64,000 bases of DNA from UBA5536 sp964592595 (lineage in GTDB: Bacteria > Bacteroidota > Bacteroidia > Bacteroidales > F082): NCBI GenBank assembly GCA_964592595.1, contig CAZQFH010000012.1:1-64000 (forward strand). The letters are read 5' to 3'. Made by a program: the position numbers and the translations under genes. The notes under the pieces were generated by a model. That model made no database searches and was not told the origin of the DNA. It saw only the letters and a list, made by a program, of their open reading frames with translations. Position 1 is the stretch's first letter; each line of letters starts with the position of its first letter. This document shows, in pieces, positions 17,295 through 26,346 of this stretch.

Positions 17295-18502
17295 TGCATA
17301 AACACCCCAACTGGTCAAAATTTCCGGTGCTGTTTAGCTTGTATATTGCACAATCGGTGCCTATGAGCTTTTTCTCTACTGTGGTGCCGGTTATTATGCG
17401 TCAGGAAAATTACTCACTCGAATCTATTGGCTTGCTGCAATTGGTAAAGCTGCCCTGGATTTTTAAATTTTTATGGGCTCCGCTTGTTGACAACAACGCT
17501 CACAATATGCGGCAATATAAACGCTGGATTTACCTTTCAGAATTTTTTTATGCCTTGATTATTTTGCACATCGGCTTTTTTAGTTTACAAACCGACTTCA
17601 GTTTAATCGTAGCACTGATGCTGATCGCTTTTACGGCTTCTGCAACGCAGGATATTGCCACAGACGCTTTTGCGATTTTGCTGCTCAAAAAAGAAGAGCG
17701 AAGTTTAGGCAACAGCATGCAATCTGCCGGAAGTTTTGTTGGCACCTTACTTGGCAGTGGGGTGTTGCTGATTGTATATTATTACCTGGGCTGGTATTAC
17801 TTACTCATCTGCCTGACACTTTTTGTACTTGTCGCTTTGATACCTTTACGGATGGTCAGGTTGCATGAGCCGGCTCAGGAAAACAAAAAAAGACGTGTAA
17901 GCCTTGCCGATCTCTTATCCTTTTTTAAAGTAAAAAACACAGGCTGGTGGGTTTTACTGCTTTTCTTTTATTATTCCGGCATCATGGGAACTCTGGCTAT
18001 GTTAAAGCCCTGGTTGGTAGATTTGGGATATAACGCCAAAGACATTGGTTTTATGGCAGGGATTTTCGGAACGGCAGTAGCAGCAATCTCAGCAATAGCT
18101 GCCGGCTGGATCATACGGAAAACAGGGAAAATCGCTGCTTTGTTTGGCTTTTTGGGATTGAGTCTTTTGTCGGGAATATATTTTTGGTTAATAAGTTTTA
18201 GCTCTCCCGGAATTCAAATGATTTACATCGGCATTATGCTGCTTTGGTCGTCCTATGGCATGTCAACAGTTGCCATTTACACCAATGCCATGGAAAAAGT
18301 AAGAAAAGGACGCGAAGGCACTGATTTCACCTTGCAGATTGTAGTATCGCATCTAAGCGGGATAATACTTGCCATAGTAAGTGGTAAACTTGCTGATCAG
18401 TTTGGGTACGCTACACTTTTTTTGGTGGAAATTATTTTTACCATTTTAGCTTTTCTGATATTATTTCAAACACATAAAAAAAGAGTACTTACAAATGATT
18501 AA
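17294..18502 (+). CDS. MFS permease of the AmpG/RhtX-like type
   Basis: A 402-residue integral membrane protein with about 12 hydrophobic helices. The pattern near residues 38-60 (LLQLVKLPWIFKFLWAPLVD) and TASATQDIATDAFAI near 115-130 is typical of the AmpG/PAT branch of the major facilitator superfamily, which includes the siderophore permeases RhtX and FptX. Those act as single-protein inner-membrane partners of a TonB receptor. Here the gene overlaps the receptor stop by one base and the hemN start by 8 bases. The likely role is transport of the receptor's ligand from periplasm to cytoplasm. Muropeptide transport is the main alternative, but the neighbours do not support it. Confidence 0.82.
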   Translation: MHKHPNWSKFPVLFSLYIAQSVPMSFFSTVVPVIMRQENYSLESIGLLQLVKLPWIFKFLWAPLVDNNAHNMRQYKRWIYLSEFFYALIILHIGFFSLQTDFSLIVALMLIAFTASATQDIATDAFAILLLKKEERSLGNSMQSAGSFVGTLLGSGVLLIVYYYLGWYYLLICLTLFVLVALIPLRMVRLHEPAQENKKRRVSLADLLSFFKVKNTGWWVLLLFFYYSGIMGTLAMLKPWLVDLGYNAKDIGFMAGIFGTAVAAISAIAAGWIIRKTGKIAALFGFLGLSLLSGIYFWLISFSSPGIQMIYIGIMLLWSSYGMSTVAIYTNAMEKVRKGREGTDFTLQIVVSHLSGIILAIVSGKLADQFGYATLFLVEIIFTILAFLILFQTHKKRVLTND

Positions 18503-19868
18503 TGCACTTATAACAAAATACAACAAATCAGCTCCACGCTACACCAGTTATCCTCCGGCTAATCATTTTACGGAAGAAGTTAACCACAAGCATTTTGAAA
18601 AGGCTGTAAAGGAATCAAATGATTTTTCACCGAATCATATTTCCTTTTACCTTCATATTCCTTTTTGTAAAAAATTATGCTTTTACTGCGGCTGCAACAC
18701 CTGCCCCTTAGGCAAAGCCACTCAGGTTGAAGCCTACTTAAGTGCACTAAAAAAGGAATTAAAAACAGTAATTGGTTTGCTTGACAAAAGCCGAAAAGTG
18801 TCGCAGATTCATTTTGGTGGAGGCACTCCCAATTCCATTCCTGCCGAAGCTTTGCACGAACTTAATCAAATGATTTTTGATGCTTTCGCCCTTACTGAAC
18901 ACGCTGAAATTGCAATCGAAACTAATCCGGCTTATTTGGATCGCAGCTATATAGAAGCTTTAAAAGCTGCTGGATTTAATCGTTTTAGTCTTGGCATTCA
19001 AGATTTTAACAAGGATGTTTTAAAAATGGTAAACCGTGATCCATCAGCGCTTCCTGTTGATGAATTAATGGCCATGATCAAAGCAGGAAATCCGGCGAAT
19101 GCTATTAATTTCGACTTTATTTATGGGCTTCCGGGTCAAAGTGTCGAGAGCTTTTCACAAACTATCAGGCAGGCAGCCAATCATAGACCTGATCGTTTGG
19201 TAACATTTTCATACGCACACCTGCCATCAGTGTTTAAAAGCCAAAAAATCCTCGAAAAACGTGGACTTCCTGCCAGCTCGCTCAAAGTTACGCTCTACGA
19301 AACGGCTGCTAAAATCCTAAAAGATGCTGGCTACAAAGCTATTGGCATGGATCATTTCGTGCTGCCGGATGACGAACTTTATATTGCCTTGGAGCAAAAA
19401 AAGCTGCATCGAAATTTCCAAGGTTATTGTACGCGCGAAACTACCGGACAGGTTTATGCCGTTGGGGTTTCGGCTATCAGTCAGCTCGAGCAGGCCTATA
19501 TTCAAAATTCCAAGTCAGTTGACGACTATATCAAGCGCATCAACGGAATGGGCTCGGCAGCAGTTAAAGGTTACCTTTTGGATCGTAATGAGATGCTAAT
19601 CCGCGAAGCCATAACAGAATTAATGTGCAACAAAAACCTTGATCTGAACAATTTGGCGAGCAGAAGACAATTACAACTTAACAATGTTTTGCAAGCTTTG
19701 CGCATCAACGAATCAGAGCTTAATGAATTTATAAATGACGGTCTTTTAACATTTAAAAACCATCATTTTCAGATCACTGATGCGGGACAATTATTTATCC
19801 GGAATATTGCAGCATCGCTTGATCCTTTGCAACAAAATCCAACGCGCTTGTATTCACAAACTGTTTAA
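18495..19868 (+). CDS. hemN: Oxygen-independent coproporphyrinogen III dehydrogenase (HemN)
   Basis: A 457-residue radical-SAM enzyme that converts coproporphyrinogen III to protoporphyrinogen IX without oxygen. The iron-sulfur motif is Cys58-x3-Cys62-x2-Cys65-x-Cys67 in HIPFCKKLCFYCGC; the fourth cysteine marks true HemN rather than the HemW-type homologue. QIHFGGGTPN follows near residue 110. The C-terminal substrate-binding region (FQGYCTRE, then DRNEMLIREAITELMCN) is also HemN-like, and the length matches. The gene overlaps the permease by 8 bases and is followed 11 bases later by hemG. Expression with an importer suggests that it acts on an imported porphyrin, though endogenous synthesis remains possible. 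Confidence 0.95.
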   Translation: MINALITKYNKSAPRYTSYPPANHFTEEVNHKHFEKAVKESNDFSPNHISFYLHIPFCKKLCFYCGCNTCPLGKATQVEAYLSALKKELKTVIGLLDKSRKVSQIHFGGGTPNSIPAEALHELNQMIFDAFALTEHAEIAIETNPAYLDRSYIEALKAAGFNRFSLGIQDFNKDVLKMVNRDPSALPVDELMAMIKAGNPANAINFDFIYGLPGQSVESFSQTIRQAANHRPDRLVTFSYAHLPSVFKSQKILEKRGLPASSLKVTLYETAAKILKDAGYKAIGMDHFVLPDDELYIALEQKKLHRNFQGYCTRETTGQVYAVGVSAISQLEQAYIQNSKSVDDYIKRINGMGSAAVKGYLLDRNEMLIREAITELMCNKNLDLNNLASRRQLQLNNVLQALRINESELNEFINDGLLTFKNHHFQITDAGQLFIRNIAASLDPLQQNPTRLYSQTV

Positions 19869-19879
19869 TTTTCAGCGCC

Positions 19880-21262
19880 ATGACAGATCAAACAATACGT
19901 ACAGAAGTCGTTATTGCCGGTGGAGGAATAACAGGTTTAACGCTGGCATTCAGGCTACAACAACTAGGTATTCCATTTATCTTACTCGAAAAAGACCATT
20001 CTTTGGGAGGTGTAATACAGACCCATACAAAAAATGGTTTTATTTACGAAAGCGGCCCCAATACCGGTGTACTCTCGACTACAGAAGCAGTTCAGCTATT
20101 TGAATCAGCTGCTTGCCCCATTATAGAAGCCAATTCAGAAGCTGCTAACCGTTGGATCTTGAAAAACGGCGAATGGCAAAGCCTGCCATCCGGACTGATA
20201 GGCGGCATTAAAACCCCTCTTTTTAGCTTGAGTGATAAAATCAGACTGCTGGGTGAACCTTTCCGAAAAAAGGGAAACAAAGCCAACGAAACCCTATCAG
20301 AACTTGTTATTCGACGCATGGGAAGAAGTTTTTTGGATTATGCTGTAGATCCTTTTATCAGCGGGATCTATGCCGGCGACCCCAAACAACTGGTCACCGA
20401 GTATGCCATGCCCAAACTTTATCGGCTGGAACAAGATTATGGCAGCTTTATCAAAGGTGCCTTAGCAAAGGCGAGACAACCCAAATCTGAGCTGGAAAAA
20501 AAAGTAACTAAGGCTGTCTTTTCAACCAAAGGAGGTTTGCAACAGCTTATCACTGCCCTTGCCACTAAACTACCGGAAGCATCCATAAAAACTGCTTATG
20601 AATTGATAAGTGTTTCAAAATCTGCCAATGGCTTTATTTGCAAAGCATTTCATCAAGGAAAAGAAATAACTTTCCAATCCAGGCAGCTTGTCACCACAAG
20701 CGGCGGATCTTCCCTGAAAGATTTATTCGATTTTGTACCCGAAGAAGCATTCCTTCCCATTTTGAACTTGAGATACGCAAAAGTTGTGCAAGTTGCGTTG
20801 GGATATCAGCAATGGCAGGGCAAAGCGCTAAATGCCTTTGGCGGGTTGATTCCGGAAAAAGAAAACCGAGCTTTGCTTGGCATACTTTTTCCCTCCTCAA
20901 TTTTTGATGGAAGGGCTCCAAAACAAGGCGCCTTACTTTCTGTTTTCATGGGAGGAATAAAACGCCCTGACTTATTTGAACTTTCAGATGATATGATCAT
21001 GCAAGTTGTTCTGAGTGAGGTGAATGATCTTTTTAAGCTTAAAGATTCATCTCCGGAGTTGCTGGAGATTTTTCGCTATAAACAAGCCATTCCACAATAT
21101 GATATCACCTCAAAGGCAAGGCTTGAAGCAATTGCTAATCTCGAGAATCAATTCCCCGGACTTTTACTGGCAGGGAATATCAGAGACGGCATTGGCATGG
21201 CAGATCGTATCAAGCAGGGTTTTATGCTCGCTGATCATGTTCAGAAATACCAAGAAAAATGA
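19880..21262 (+). CDS. hemG: Protoporphyrinogen oxidase, FAD-dependent (HemG/HemY type)
   Basis: A 460-residue flavoprotein that oxidises protoporphyrinogen IX to protoporphyrin IX. The N-terminal FAD-binding fold shows VVIAGGGITGLTLAFRL (residues 10-26) and an acidic residue at the end of the second strand (LLEKDHSLGG). Family features include ESGPNTG near 55 and a C-terminal FAD contact in GLLLAGNIRDGIGMADRI. Length and layout agree with HemY-type oxidases; Bacteroidota genomes usually label them hemG. It overlaps hemH by 4 bases. Confidence 0.93.
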   Translation: MTDQTIRTEVVIAGGGITGLTLAFRLQQLGIPFILLEKDHSLGGVIQTHTKNGFIYESGPNTGVLSTTEAVQLFESAACPIIEANSEAANRWILKNGEWQSLPSGLIGGIKTPLFSLSDKIRLLGEPFRKKGNKANETLSELVIRRMGRSFLDYAVDPFISGIYAGDPKQLVTEYAMPKLYRLEQDYGSFIKGALAKARQPKSELEKKVTKAVFSTKGGLQQLITALATKLPEASIKTAYELISVSKSANGFICKAFHQGKEITFQSRQLVTTSGGSSLKDLFDFVPEEAFLPILNLRYAKVVQVALGYQQWQGKALNAFGGLIPEKENRALLGILFPSSIFDGRAPKQGALLSVFMGGIKRPDLFELSDDMIMQVVLSEVNDLFKLKDSSPELLEIFRYKQAIPQYDITSKARLEAIANLENQFPGLLLAGNIRDGIGMADRIKQGFMLADHVQKYQEK

Positions 21263-22263
21263 AAAAAGCGATCGTTCTAATCAATGTAGGAACACCCGAT
21301 TCGCCCGAAACAAAGCATGTTCGTCCTTATTTAAGGGAGTTTTTGGGCGATAAACATGTAATTGATATTCCCGCCTTACCGCGATGGCTTTTAGTTAACC
21401 TGATTATTGCGCCCTTTAGAGCGCCAAAATCTGCCAAACTTTATCAGCAACTTTGGACCAGCGAAGGCTCTCCCCTGCTCTATCTCACACAAAACCTGGC
21501 AAAAAAAATACAAGACAAGCTTAATGATCAGGAACAGGTGTTTGTGGCTATGCGTTATGGTAATCCTTCCATCAAAGCTGTATTGAATCAACTACAACTT
21601 GTTCAGCCAGAAGAAATTGTAATTGTACCCATGTATCCCCACTATGCTGAATCGACAACGGGTACAGTCGTAGCGGAAGTGATGAAATACTTACAACAAT
21701 GGACAATAATCCCTGCCATAAAAGTTGTTGGTCAGTTTTATAATCATCCTGCTTATATTCAATCCTTTACAAGGCGAATTTCAGCATACCAGCCAAAAGA
21801 ATTTGATCACATACTATTTTCTTATCACGGCTTGCCAGAGTCGCATATTCATCGCATTCATCCGGATAAGAAAATTTCTGCTTGTCATTGCGAAAATCAA
21901 ATGCCTGCTGAAGGAAATTTCTGCTACCGTGCTACTTGTTATGCAACATCGCGTTTGTTACAAGAAGCAATCGACATCCCCCAATCATCCTGTAGTCAAG
22001 CATTTCAATCACGATTAACAAAAAAATGGTTAAGGCCATTTGCAGATGAAAAGGTGATTCGGTTAGCTCAAAAAGGAGTGAAAAAACTCCTGGTTGTAGC
22101 TCCGGCTTTTGTAACCGACTGTTTGGAGACCCTGGTTGAAATCGGCCATGAATATGAAATACTTTTCAAGGAGAACGGGGGCGAAAAACTGGTTATGGTT
22201 TCCAGCCTTAATGATGAGGATTATTGGGCAAATGCATTATTATCGATTATCAAGCAACAATAA
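21259..22263 (+). CDS. hemH: Ferrochelatase
   Basis: A 334-residue enzyme that inserts Fe2+ into protoporphyrin IX to make heme. It starts KKAIVLINVGTPDSPE, as in most bacterial ferrochelatases, and contains the strictly conserved SYHGLPESH segment with the metal-handling His. CYRATCYATS and the C-terminal PAFVTDCLETLVEI follow, the latter with the conserved Glu. The ATG at 21259 overlaps the hemG stop (ATGA). With hemN and hemG it completes the last three steps from coproporphyrinogen to heme. Confidence 0.96.
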   Translation: MKKAIVLINVGTPDSPETKHVRPYLREFLGDKHVIDIPALPRWLLVNLIIAPFRAPKSAKLYQQLWTSEGSPLLYLTQNLAKKIQDKLNDQEQVFVAMRYGNPSIKAVLNQLQLVQPEEIVIVPMYPHYAESTTGTVVAEVMKYLQQWTIIPAIKVVGQFYNHPAYIQSFTRRISAYQPKEFDHILFSYHGLPESHIHRIHPDKKISACHCENQMPAEGNFCYRATCYATSRLLQEAIDIPQSSCSQAFQSRLTKKWLRPFADEKVIRLAQKGVKKLLVVAPAFVTDCLETLVEIGHEYEILFKENGGEKLVMVSSLNDEDYWANALLSIIKQQ

Positions 22264-22621
22264 GAGCAGTCCATTTGTGGTTTTTTCGAAACGCATTCAT
22301 TATATAGTGCTTGTTGATAAACGCTTAGAAAATTGATATTGAATCTATTACGTTAGGTATTGTAATAGTTGTTTGCTGATAATTATTTGTTTTAAAACAA
22401 AAGTTGTGCATCAGGTATGGCTCCTGCTGAGTGGGAGTAATATTTATCCGGATTTCCTTGTTAAAGTTTTTCAGCAGACCCTATTGAAAATCCTAAGACA
22501 ACAAACCATAAATGTGAACATTGAATTCACGTCATTTGTTGATTAGATGTTGCGTGGAAAGGTTTAATCCAAAGCTTTTAACCAATTTGTTAAAGCATGA
22601 TATTTACCGTCGCAACATCAC
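22264..22621. other. Intergenic region between hemH and lactate dehydrogenase
   Basis: These 358 bases contain no convincing open frame, RNA gene or strong terminator. No exact TAnnTTTG element was found in front of the dehydrogenase. The DNA is A+T-rich without obvious repeats. Confidence 0.4.
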
Positions 22622-23602
22622 ATGAAAAGACAACAAATAAAACTGAATAAAATGAAAGTGGGAATTATTGGTAGTGGAATGGTTGGGGCAACATCTGCCT
22701 ATGCCATCATGTTAAGAAAAGCAGCGAGTGATATTGTGCTCATTGATAAAAATCACAAGCGAGCCGAAGCCGAAGCACAGGATATTCAGCATGCAGTGCC
22801 TTTTGCACATGCTACGGATGTTTTTGCAGGTACTTACGATGACCTGGCAGATGCTAAAATCATTATTATCGCTGCAGGTGCAAACCAAAAACCCGGAGAG
22901 ACCAGACTGATGCTGATGAAACGGAACACCTCCATACTCAGGGATATCATTTCCAATGTCGTAAAAGTCAACGCAAATCCACTGTTTTTAATTGCTACAA
23001 ACCCTGTTGATATTATTACGCACATCAGTGTGTCCATCGCAAGTGAGTATGGCATTCCATCCTCCAAAATTATCGGAAGCGGCACTACGCTTGACACTGC
23101 CAGGTTTAGAAGTTTACTGGGCAACTATGTAGGTGTTGATCCTCAAAACATTCATGCCTATGTGTTGGGCGAACATGGCGATTCTGAGGTTCTGGCCTGG
23201 TCAAATATCGATATTGGCGGGGTGTCGCTGGTGGATTATACGGCCTACAGAGGCATTACTTTTGATGAGACCGTGAAGCAAAGCATTGAGGCCAGCGTAA
23301 GAAATGCTGCTTACAAAATTATCGAAGGAAAAGGGTCAACCTATTATGGCATTGGAGCTGCCATAGCCAAGCTGGTTGATGTGATCAACAGAGATAATCG
23401 TGCAGTGCTAACAGTGAGCACGCTAAAAAGTGATGTAGAAGGAATCAAGGATATTACCCTCTCGCTGCCACATCTGATTGGTGGTGAAGGCGATCTGGGT
23501 GTCCTCCCGATCAGGTTAAATGAGCAGGAAAAAAAACTGCTAAAGAAGAGCGCCAGCCTCATCAAAGAAAAGATCGATGAATACGAAAATGGTCAACAAT
23601 AA
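22622..23602 (+). CDS. ldh: L-lactate dehydrogenase
   Basis: A 326-residue NAD-dependent dehydrogenase of the lactate/malate family. The nucleotide-binding GSGMVGATSAYAI starts near residue 17. The specificity loop reads NQKPGETRLMLMKRN; Gln in this loop, where malate dehydrogenases carry Arg, indicates lactate. The catalytic His lies in GEHGDSEV and the substrate Arg in TTLDTARFR. It would reduce pyruvate to regenerate NAD during fermentation. An in-frame ATG at 22652 would remove ten residues and give the more usual N-terminus MKVGIIGSG, so the start is uncertain. It is monocistronic. Confidence 0.92.
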   Translation: MKRQQIKLNKMKVGIIGSGMVGATSAYAIMLRKAASDIVLIDKNHKRAEAEAQDIQHAVPFAHATDVFAGTYDDLADAKIIIIAAGANQKPGETRLMLMKRNTSILRDIISNVVKVNANPLFLIATNPVDIITHISVSIASEYGIPSSKIIGSGTTLDTARFRSLLGNYVGVDPQNIHAYVLGEHGDSEVLAWSNIDIGGVSLVDYTAYRGITFDETVKQSIEASVRNAAYKIIEGKGSTYYGIGAAIAKLVDVINRDNRAVLTVSTLKSDVEGIKDITLSLPHLIGGEGDLGVLPIRLNEQEKKLLKKSASLIKEKIDEYENGQQ

Positions 23603-23676
23603 AAATCGGTCTCACTAAAGCCTAATTTAAAACGTTGACATAAAATCTTGAACGAAATCAAAATAGAATTAAGGTT

Positions 23677-24753
23677 CTAATTCCCGTCAATTGGTGGATA
23701 GGCTGCCTGTTTGAGCTGTTTAACGCTATTAATAGGCTTTTCGGGTTTTAGGTATTTTGCCAGGTGCTTGTATATTTTCACACGTGCTTCCCATGCCTGT
23801 GGGGTGTCGATACGATCGAAAGAATGCCCTCCCGGGATATTCTGATATATCTCATAATCAAAAGTTTTGCCTTCAGCTTTGAGTGCCCTGATCAAGTGTT
23901 CAACTTCCAGCACATTGACGTCATCATCGTTGGTATTCGTATGAATGAGCAGCGGCGTCTGTAATTTTTCGGCATGCCAAACTGGCGAGCGTCTGCGGTA
24001 TTCAGCTACGTTTTCGTGTGCACTCTTACCAATATGATAATCAGCCTCGTACAAATCGCGATACGATTGCGTCATATACCCCATTCGCGCAATCAAATCA
24101 CTAACAGGCACCCCGGCAAAAGCAACTTCATATTCTTGGGGATGAAAAAATATATTCATCAAAGCAATCATCCCACCATGACTCCACCCCATGATACCAA
24201 CACGGCTCTTATCTACAAAATCATAATGCTCAACCATATGATTTCTGCTTGCCAAAACATCTTCATTTTCCAATCCACCATAATCAATCTGCTCATAAAA
24301 AGACTTACCATAACCAGTACTACCCCGGTATTCAGGCGCTACGACAATATAATGCTGCGCCATCAACTCACGAACAATATGGGTGTAATAAGTATCAAAA
24401 TCGCCATGCACTCCTCCATGCGGTAAAACTATCAGCGGATATTTTTTTGAGGCGTCAATTGCTTTTGGGACAAACACATAACTGTAAAACTTAACCGGAT
24501 TATGTGCACCTTTTGCATCCGGATTAGGAATATTAGCCGGCGGAGGACCATAAATGAAAATCTTGTCCACATAAGCAATATCACCAATCCTTTCGTGCCA
24601 GAGCAAATCATCGACTTTTTTTTGCAATACATCAAGTCGATGCTGGAGCACCTGGCTGATATCTGAATTGCTCACCTGATCGGCTTGCTGTGCAATTAAA
24701 ACAAATGGAAAAAATAACATTGCACCTATCACCAATAAAATATAACTTCGCAT
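23677..24753 (-). CDS. Secreted S9-family peptidase / alpha-beta hydrolase
   Basis: A 358-residue secreted protein. The ATG at 24753 begins a clean signal peptide (MRSYILLVIGAMLFFPFVLIAQQ); the frame extends 16 codons further up, but those lack signal character. The catalytic domain has the prolyl-oligopeptidase pattern: LPHGGVHG (oxyanion region), EYRGSTGYGK, nucleophile Ser in GWSHGG, Asp in NTNDDDV and His in GGHSFDR. No N-terminal propeller is present, so it is the single-domain, acylaminoacyl-peptidase-like type. It probably cleaves short peptides or esters in the periplasm. Confidence 0.85.
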   Translation of the reverse strand: MRSYILLVIGAMLFFPFVLIAQQADQVSNSDISQVLQHRLDVLQKKVDDLLWHERIGDIAYVDKIFIYGPPPANIPNPDAKGAHNPVKFYSYVFVPKAIDASKKYPLIVLPHGGVHGDFDTYYTHIVRELMAQHYIVVAPEYRGSTGYGKSFYEQIDYGGLENEDVLASRNHMVEHYDFVDKSRVGIMGWSHGGMIALMNIFFHPQEYEVAFAGVPVSDLIARMGYMTQSYRDLYEADYHIGKSAHENVAEYRRRSPVWHAEKLQTPLLIHTNTNDDDVNVLEVEHLIRALKAEGKTFDYEIYQNIPGGHSFDRIDTPQAWEARVKIYKHLAKYLKPEKPINSVKQLKQAAYPPIDGN

Positions 24754-24858
24754 AAAATGAGGTTTTGGTTTTAACCGTGTAAAAGTACGAAAACAGTCCA
24801 AATTGAATGATTGCCATACACTATTTCAAATAAATGCCCGTTAATTATAAAAATTTGT

Positions 24859-25503
24859 ATGATGACAATTCCCCTTAAATATCGCCGAACAGAAGAAATT
24901 TTCAATACCCTATCGCATGCGGTTGGCATCCCGATAAGTATTGCTGTAATCAGTCTGCTGGTTGTGTTTGCTTCACTCAATGGTACTGCCTGGCATATTG
25001 TGAGTTACAGTATTTTTGGTGTAAGTATGTTATTACTTTACACAGCCTCCACCCTATTTCATTCAGCAAAAAATCCTCGCACGAAATATTACCTTAATAA
25101 GTTTGATCATGCCGCCATATATGTGCTCATTGCCGGGTCTTACACTCCCATAGCGCTTGTTTCGCTCAATGGATGGATCGGCTGGACGCTTTTTGGTGTG
25201 ATTTGGGCACTTGCAGTAGCAGGATTAGCTTTCAAAATTTGGTTTTACAATCAGCGCATGCGTAAAGTTTCGGCCTGGCTTTATGTGGCTATGGGCTGGC
25301 TAATAATTGCAGCTATTGTTCCGCTTGTAAGAGCTACACCAGCAGATGCCTTGTGGTTTTTAACAGCCGGCGGTATTAGTTATACCATCGGAGCACTTTT
25401 TTACCTGCGTAAAAACAAACGCTTCAGTCACTTCATTTTTCACCTTTTTGTTTTAGGTGGAAGTATTTGCCATTTCTTTTGTTTTTTAATGCTTGTGATT
25501 TGA
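24859..25503 (+). CDS. Hemolysin III / PAQR family membrane protein
   Basis: A 214-residue protein with seven hydrophobic helices. It carries the conserved N-terminal EEIFNTLSHAVGIP, then TASTLFHSA and FDHAAIYVLIAGSYTP, and a C-terminal HFIFHLFVLGGSICHFF. The Ser/His/Asp residues in these segments form the presumed metal site of the PAQR/hemolysin III superfamily. Despite the name, bacterial members are mostly linked to membrane lipid homeostasis rather than lysis. Two adjacent ATGs at 24859 and 24862 are the likely starts; the frame opens further upstream at 24811. Confidence 0.85.
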   Translation: MMTIPLKYRRTEEIFNTLSHAVGIPISIAVISLLVVFASLNGTAWHIVSYSIFGVSMLLLYTASTLFHSAKNPRTKYYLNKFDHAAIYVLIAGSYTPIALVSLNGWIGWTLFGVIWALAVAGLAFKIWFYNQRMRKVSAWLYVAMGWLIIAAIVPLVRATPADALWFLTAGGISYTIGALFYLRKNKRFSHFIFHLFVLGGSICHFFCFLMLVI

Positions 25504-25539
25504 ATTGTGTAAAGTGTGTTTTAATGAAAGATTAGCTTT

Positions 25540-25547
25540 TATCTTTG
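25540..25547 (+). promoter_or_regulatory. TAnnTTTG promoter element close to the next start codon
   Basis: TATCTTTG is an exact match to the Bacteroidota -7 consensus. It ends 9 bases before the ATG at 25557, which would leave a leader of only a few bases. No clear TTG was found at the expected -33 position. Confidence 0.5.
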
Positions 25548-25556
25548 TAACTAATT

Positions 25557-26150
25557 ATGGCAACAAAAACTAAGACTTCTGGTTCAAAAAGGAAAAGGCC
25601 GACCAGAAAATCTAAAAAAGGTCGCACAGCACCACGCATATTGCTGATAGTGCTGATACTAGCAATTGTAGCGCTTGTTGGAAGTTATTTTTACATCACT
25701 TACAAAACCGAAAAAGTTTTAGAAGGTATCTTTAGTCCATTAACTACTTTATTTACAACGCAAAACGACACCCTTATCCCCTTAGCTGACGAACAAAATC
25801 AAAAGGTGGTTGAGGAACCTAAAAAGCCAGCTCAGGAAGAAAAAACTGTGGTTATAAGTCCGCTGGAAGGCACCTGGGTGAGCACCTTAAATGGCGCCAT
25901 GCTGAGCTTTGAAGCGAATCACTTTAAACTGGAATTTCCATCCGTTGAAGAACGTGCGACACTCGAAGGTCATTTCAAGATTCTGAGCGGGAAATTGCAT
26001 CTTGTAAATAGCCTTTCTGATGATGTATGTGGCATGGAAAATGGGGTGTATAGCTTTCAGCTCACCGGTGAAGACCTCATCCTAAAGGCCGAAAACGATC
26101 CCTGCAAGATGCGCAAAGAAAACCTGAGTTCTGATTGGTTTAAACTTTAA
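25557..26150 (+). CDS. Membrane-anchored protein with C-terminal lipocalin-like domain, unknown function
   Basis: A 197-residue protein. The N-terminal 27 residues are very basic (KRKRPTRKSKKGR), followed by one membrane helix (about 28-50), so the rest should face the periplasm. Residues 75-100 are a Pro/Glu/Lys linker. The C-terminal 95 residues begin PLEGTWVSTLNGAMLSFE and alternate short strands with two cysteines (CGMENG and DPCKM) that could form a disulfide. The start resembles lipocalin-like or META-type domains, but I cannot assign a family. A promoter lies directly upstream. The function is unknown. Confidence 0.65.
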   Translation: MATKTKTSGSKRKRPTRKSKKGRTAPRILLIVLILAIVALVGSYFYITYKTEKVLEGIFSPLTTLFTTQNDTLIPLADEQNQKVVEEPKKPAQEEKTVVISPLEGTWVSTLNGAMLSFEANHFKLEFPSVEERATLEGHFKILSGKLHLVNSLSDDVCGMENGVYSFQLTGEDLILKAENDPCKMRKENLSSDWFKL

Positions 26151-26255
26151 GTCAACCGTTAATTTTAAATTTTTTAAATATTGTTATATAACTATTTACA
26201 AGAGTTATAAGTTTCATCTATGCTTAAGTCAACCCATAATTTCAACCGATTTCGT

Positions 26256-26287
26256 TTGACATTAGTCAGCCGAAGCTTATAAGTTTG
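26256..26287 (+). promoter_or_regulatory. Bacteroidota-type promoter of the thiolase operon
   Basis: TTG at 26256-26258, a 21-base spacer and TAAGTTTG at 26280-26287 match the -33/-7 consensus. Transcription would start near 26294, about 50 bases before the thiolase ATG at 26347. Confidence 0.65.
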
Positions 26288-26346
26288 CCTACCGTATCCA
26301 TGCAAAAAACTGTAGCATGGATTTTTTCCTAAAAAAAATTAAGCTT

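Noticed and set aside
17294..18502. AmpG muropeptide permease
   Set aside because: The fold is shared, but a TonB receptor and heme genes surround it and no murein-recycling gene is near.
18495..19868. HemW-type heme chaperone
   Set aside because: The CxxxCxxCxC motif with a fourth Cys and the HemN-like C-terminus favour a true coproporphyrinogen dehydrogenase.
23974..24426. A 150-codon plus-strand frame opposite the S9 peptidase
   Set aside because: It is antisense to catalytic-domain coding sequence and has no recognisable domain.
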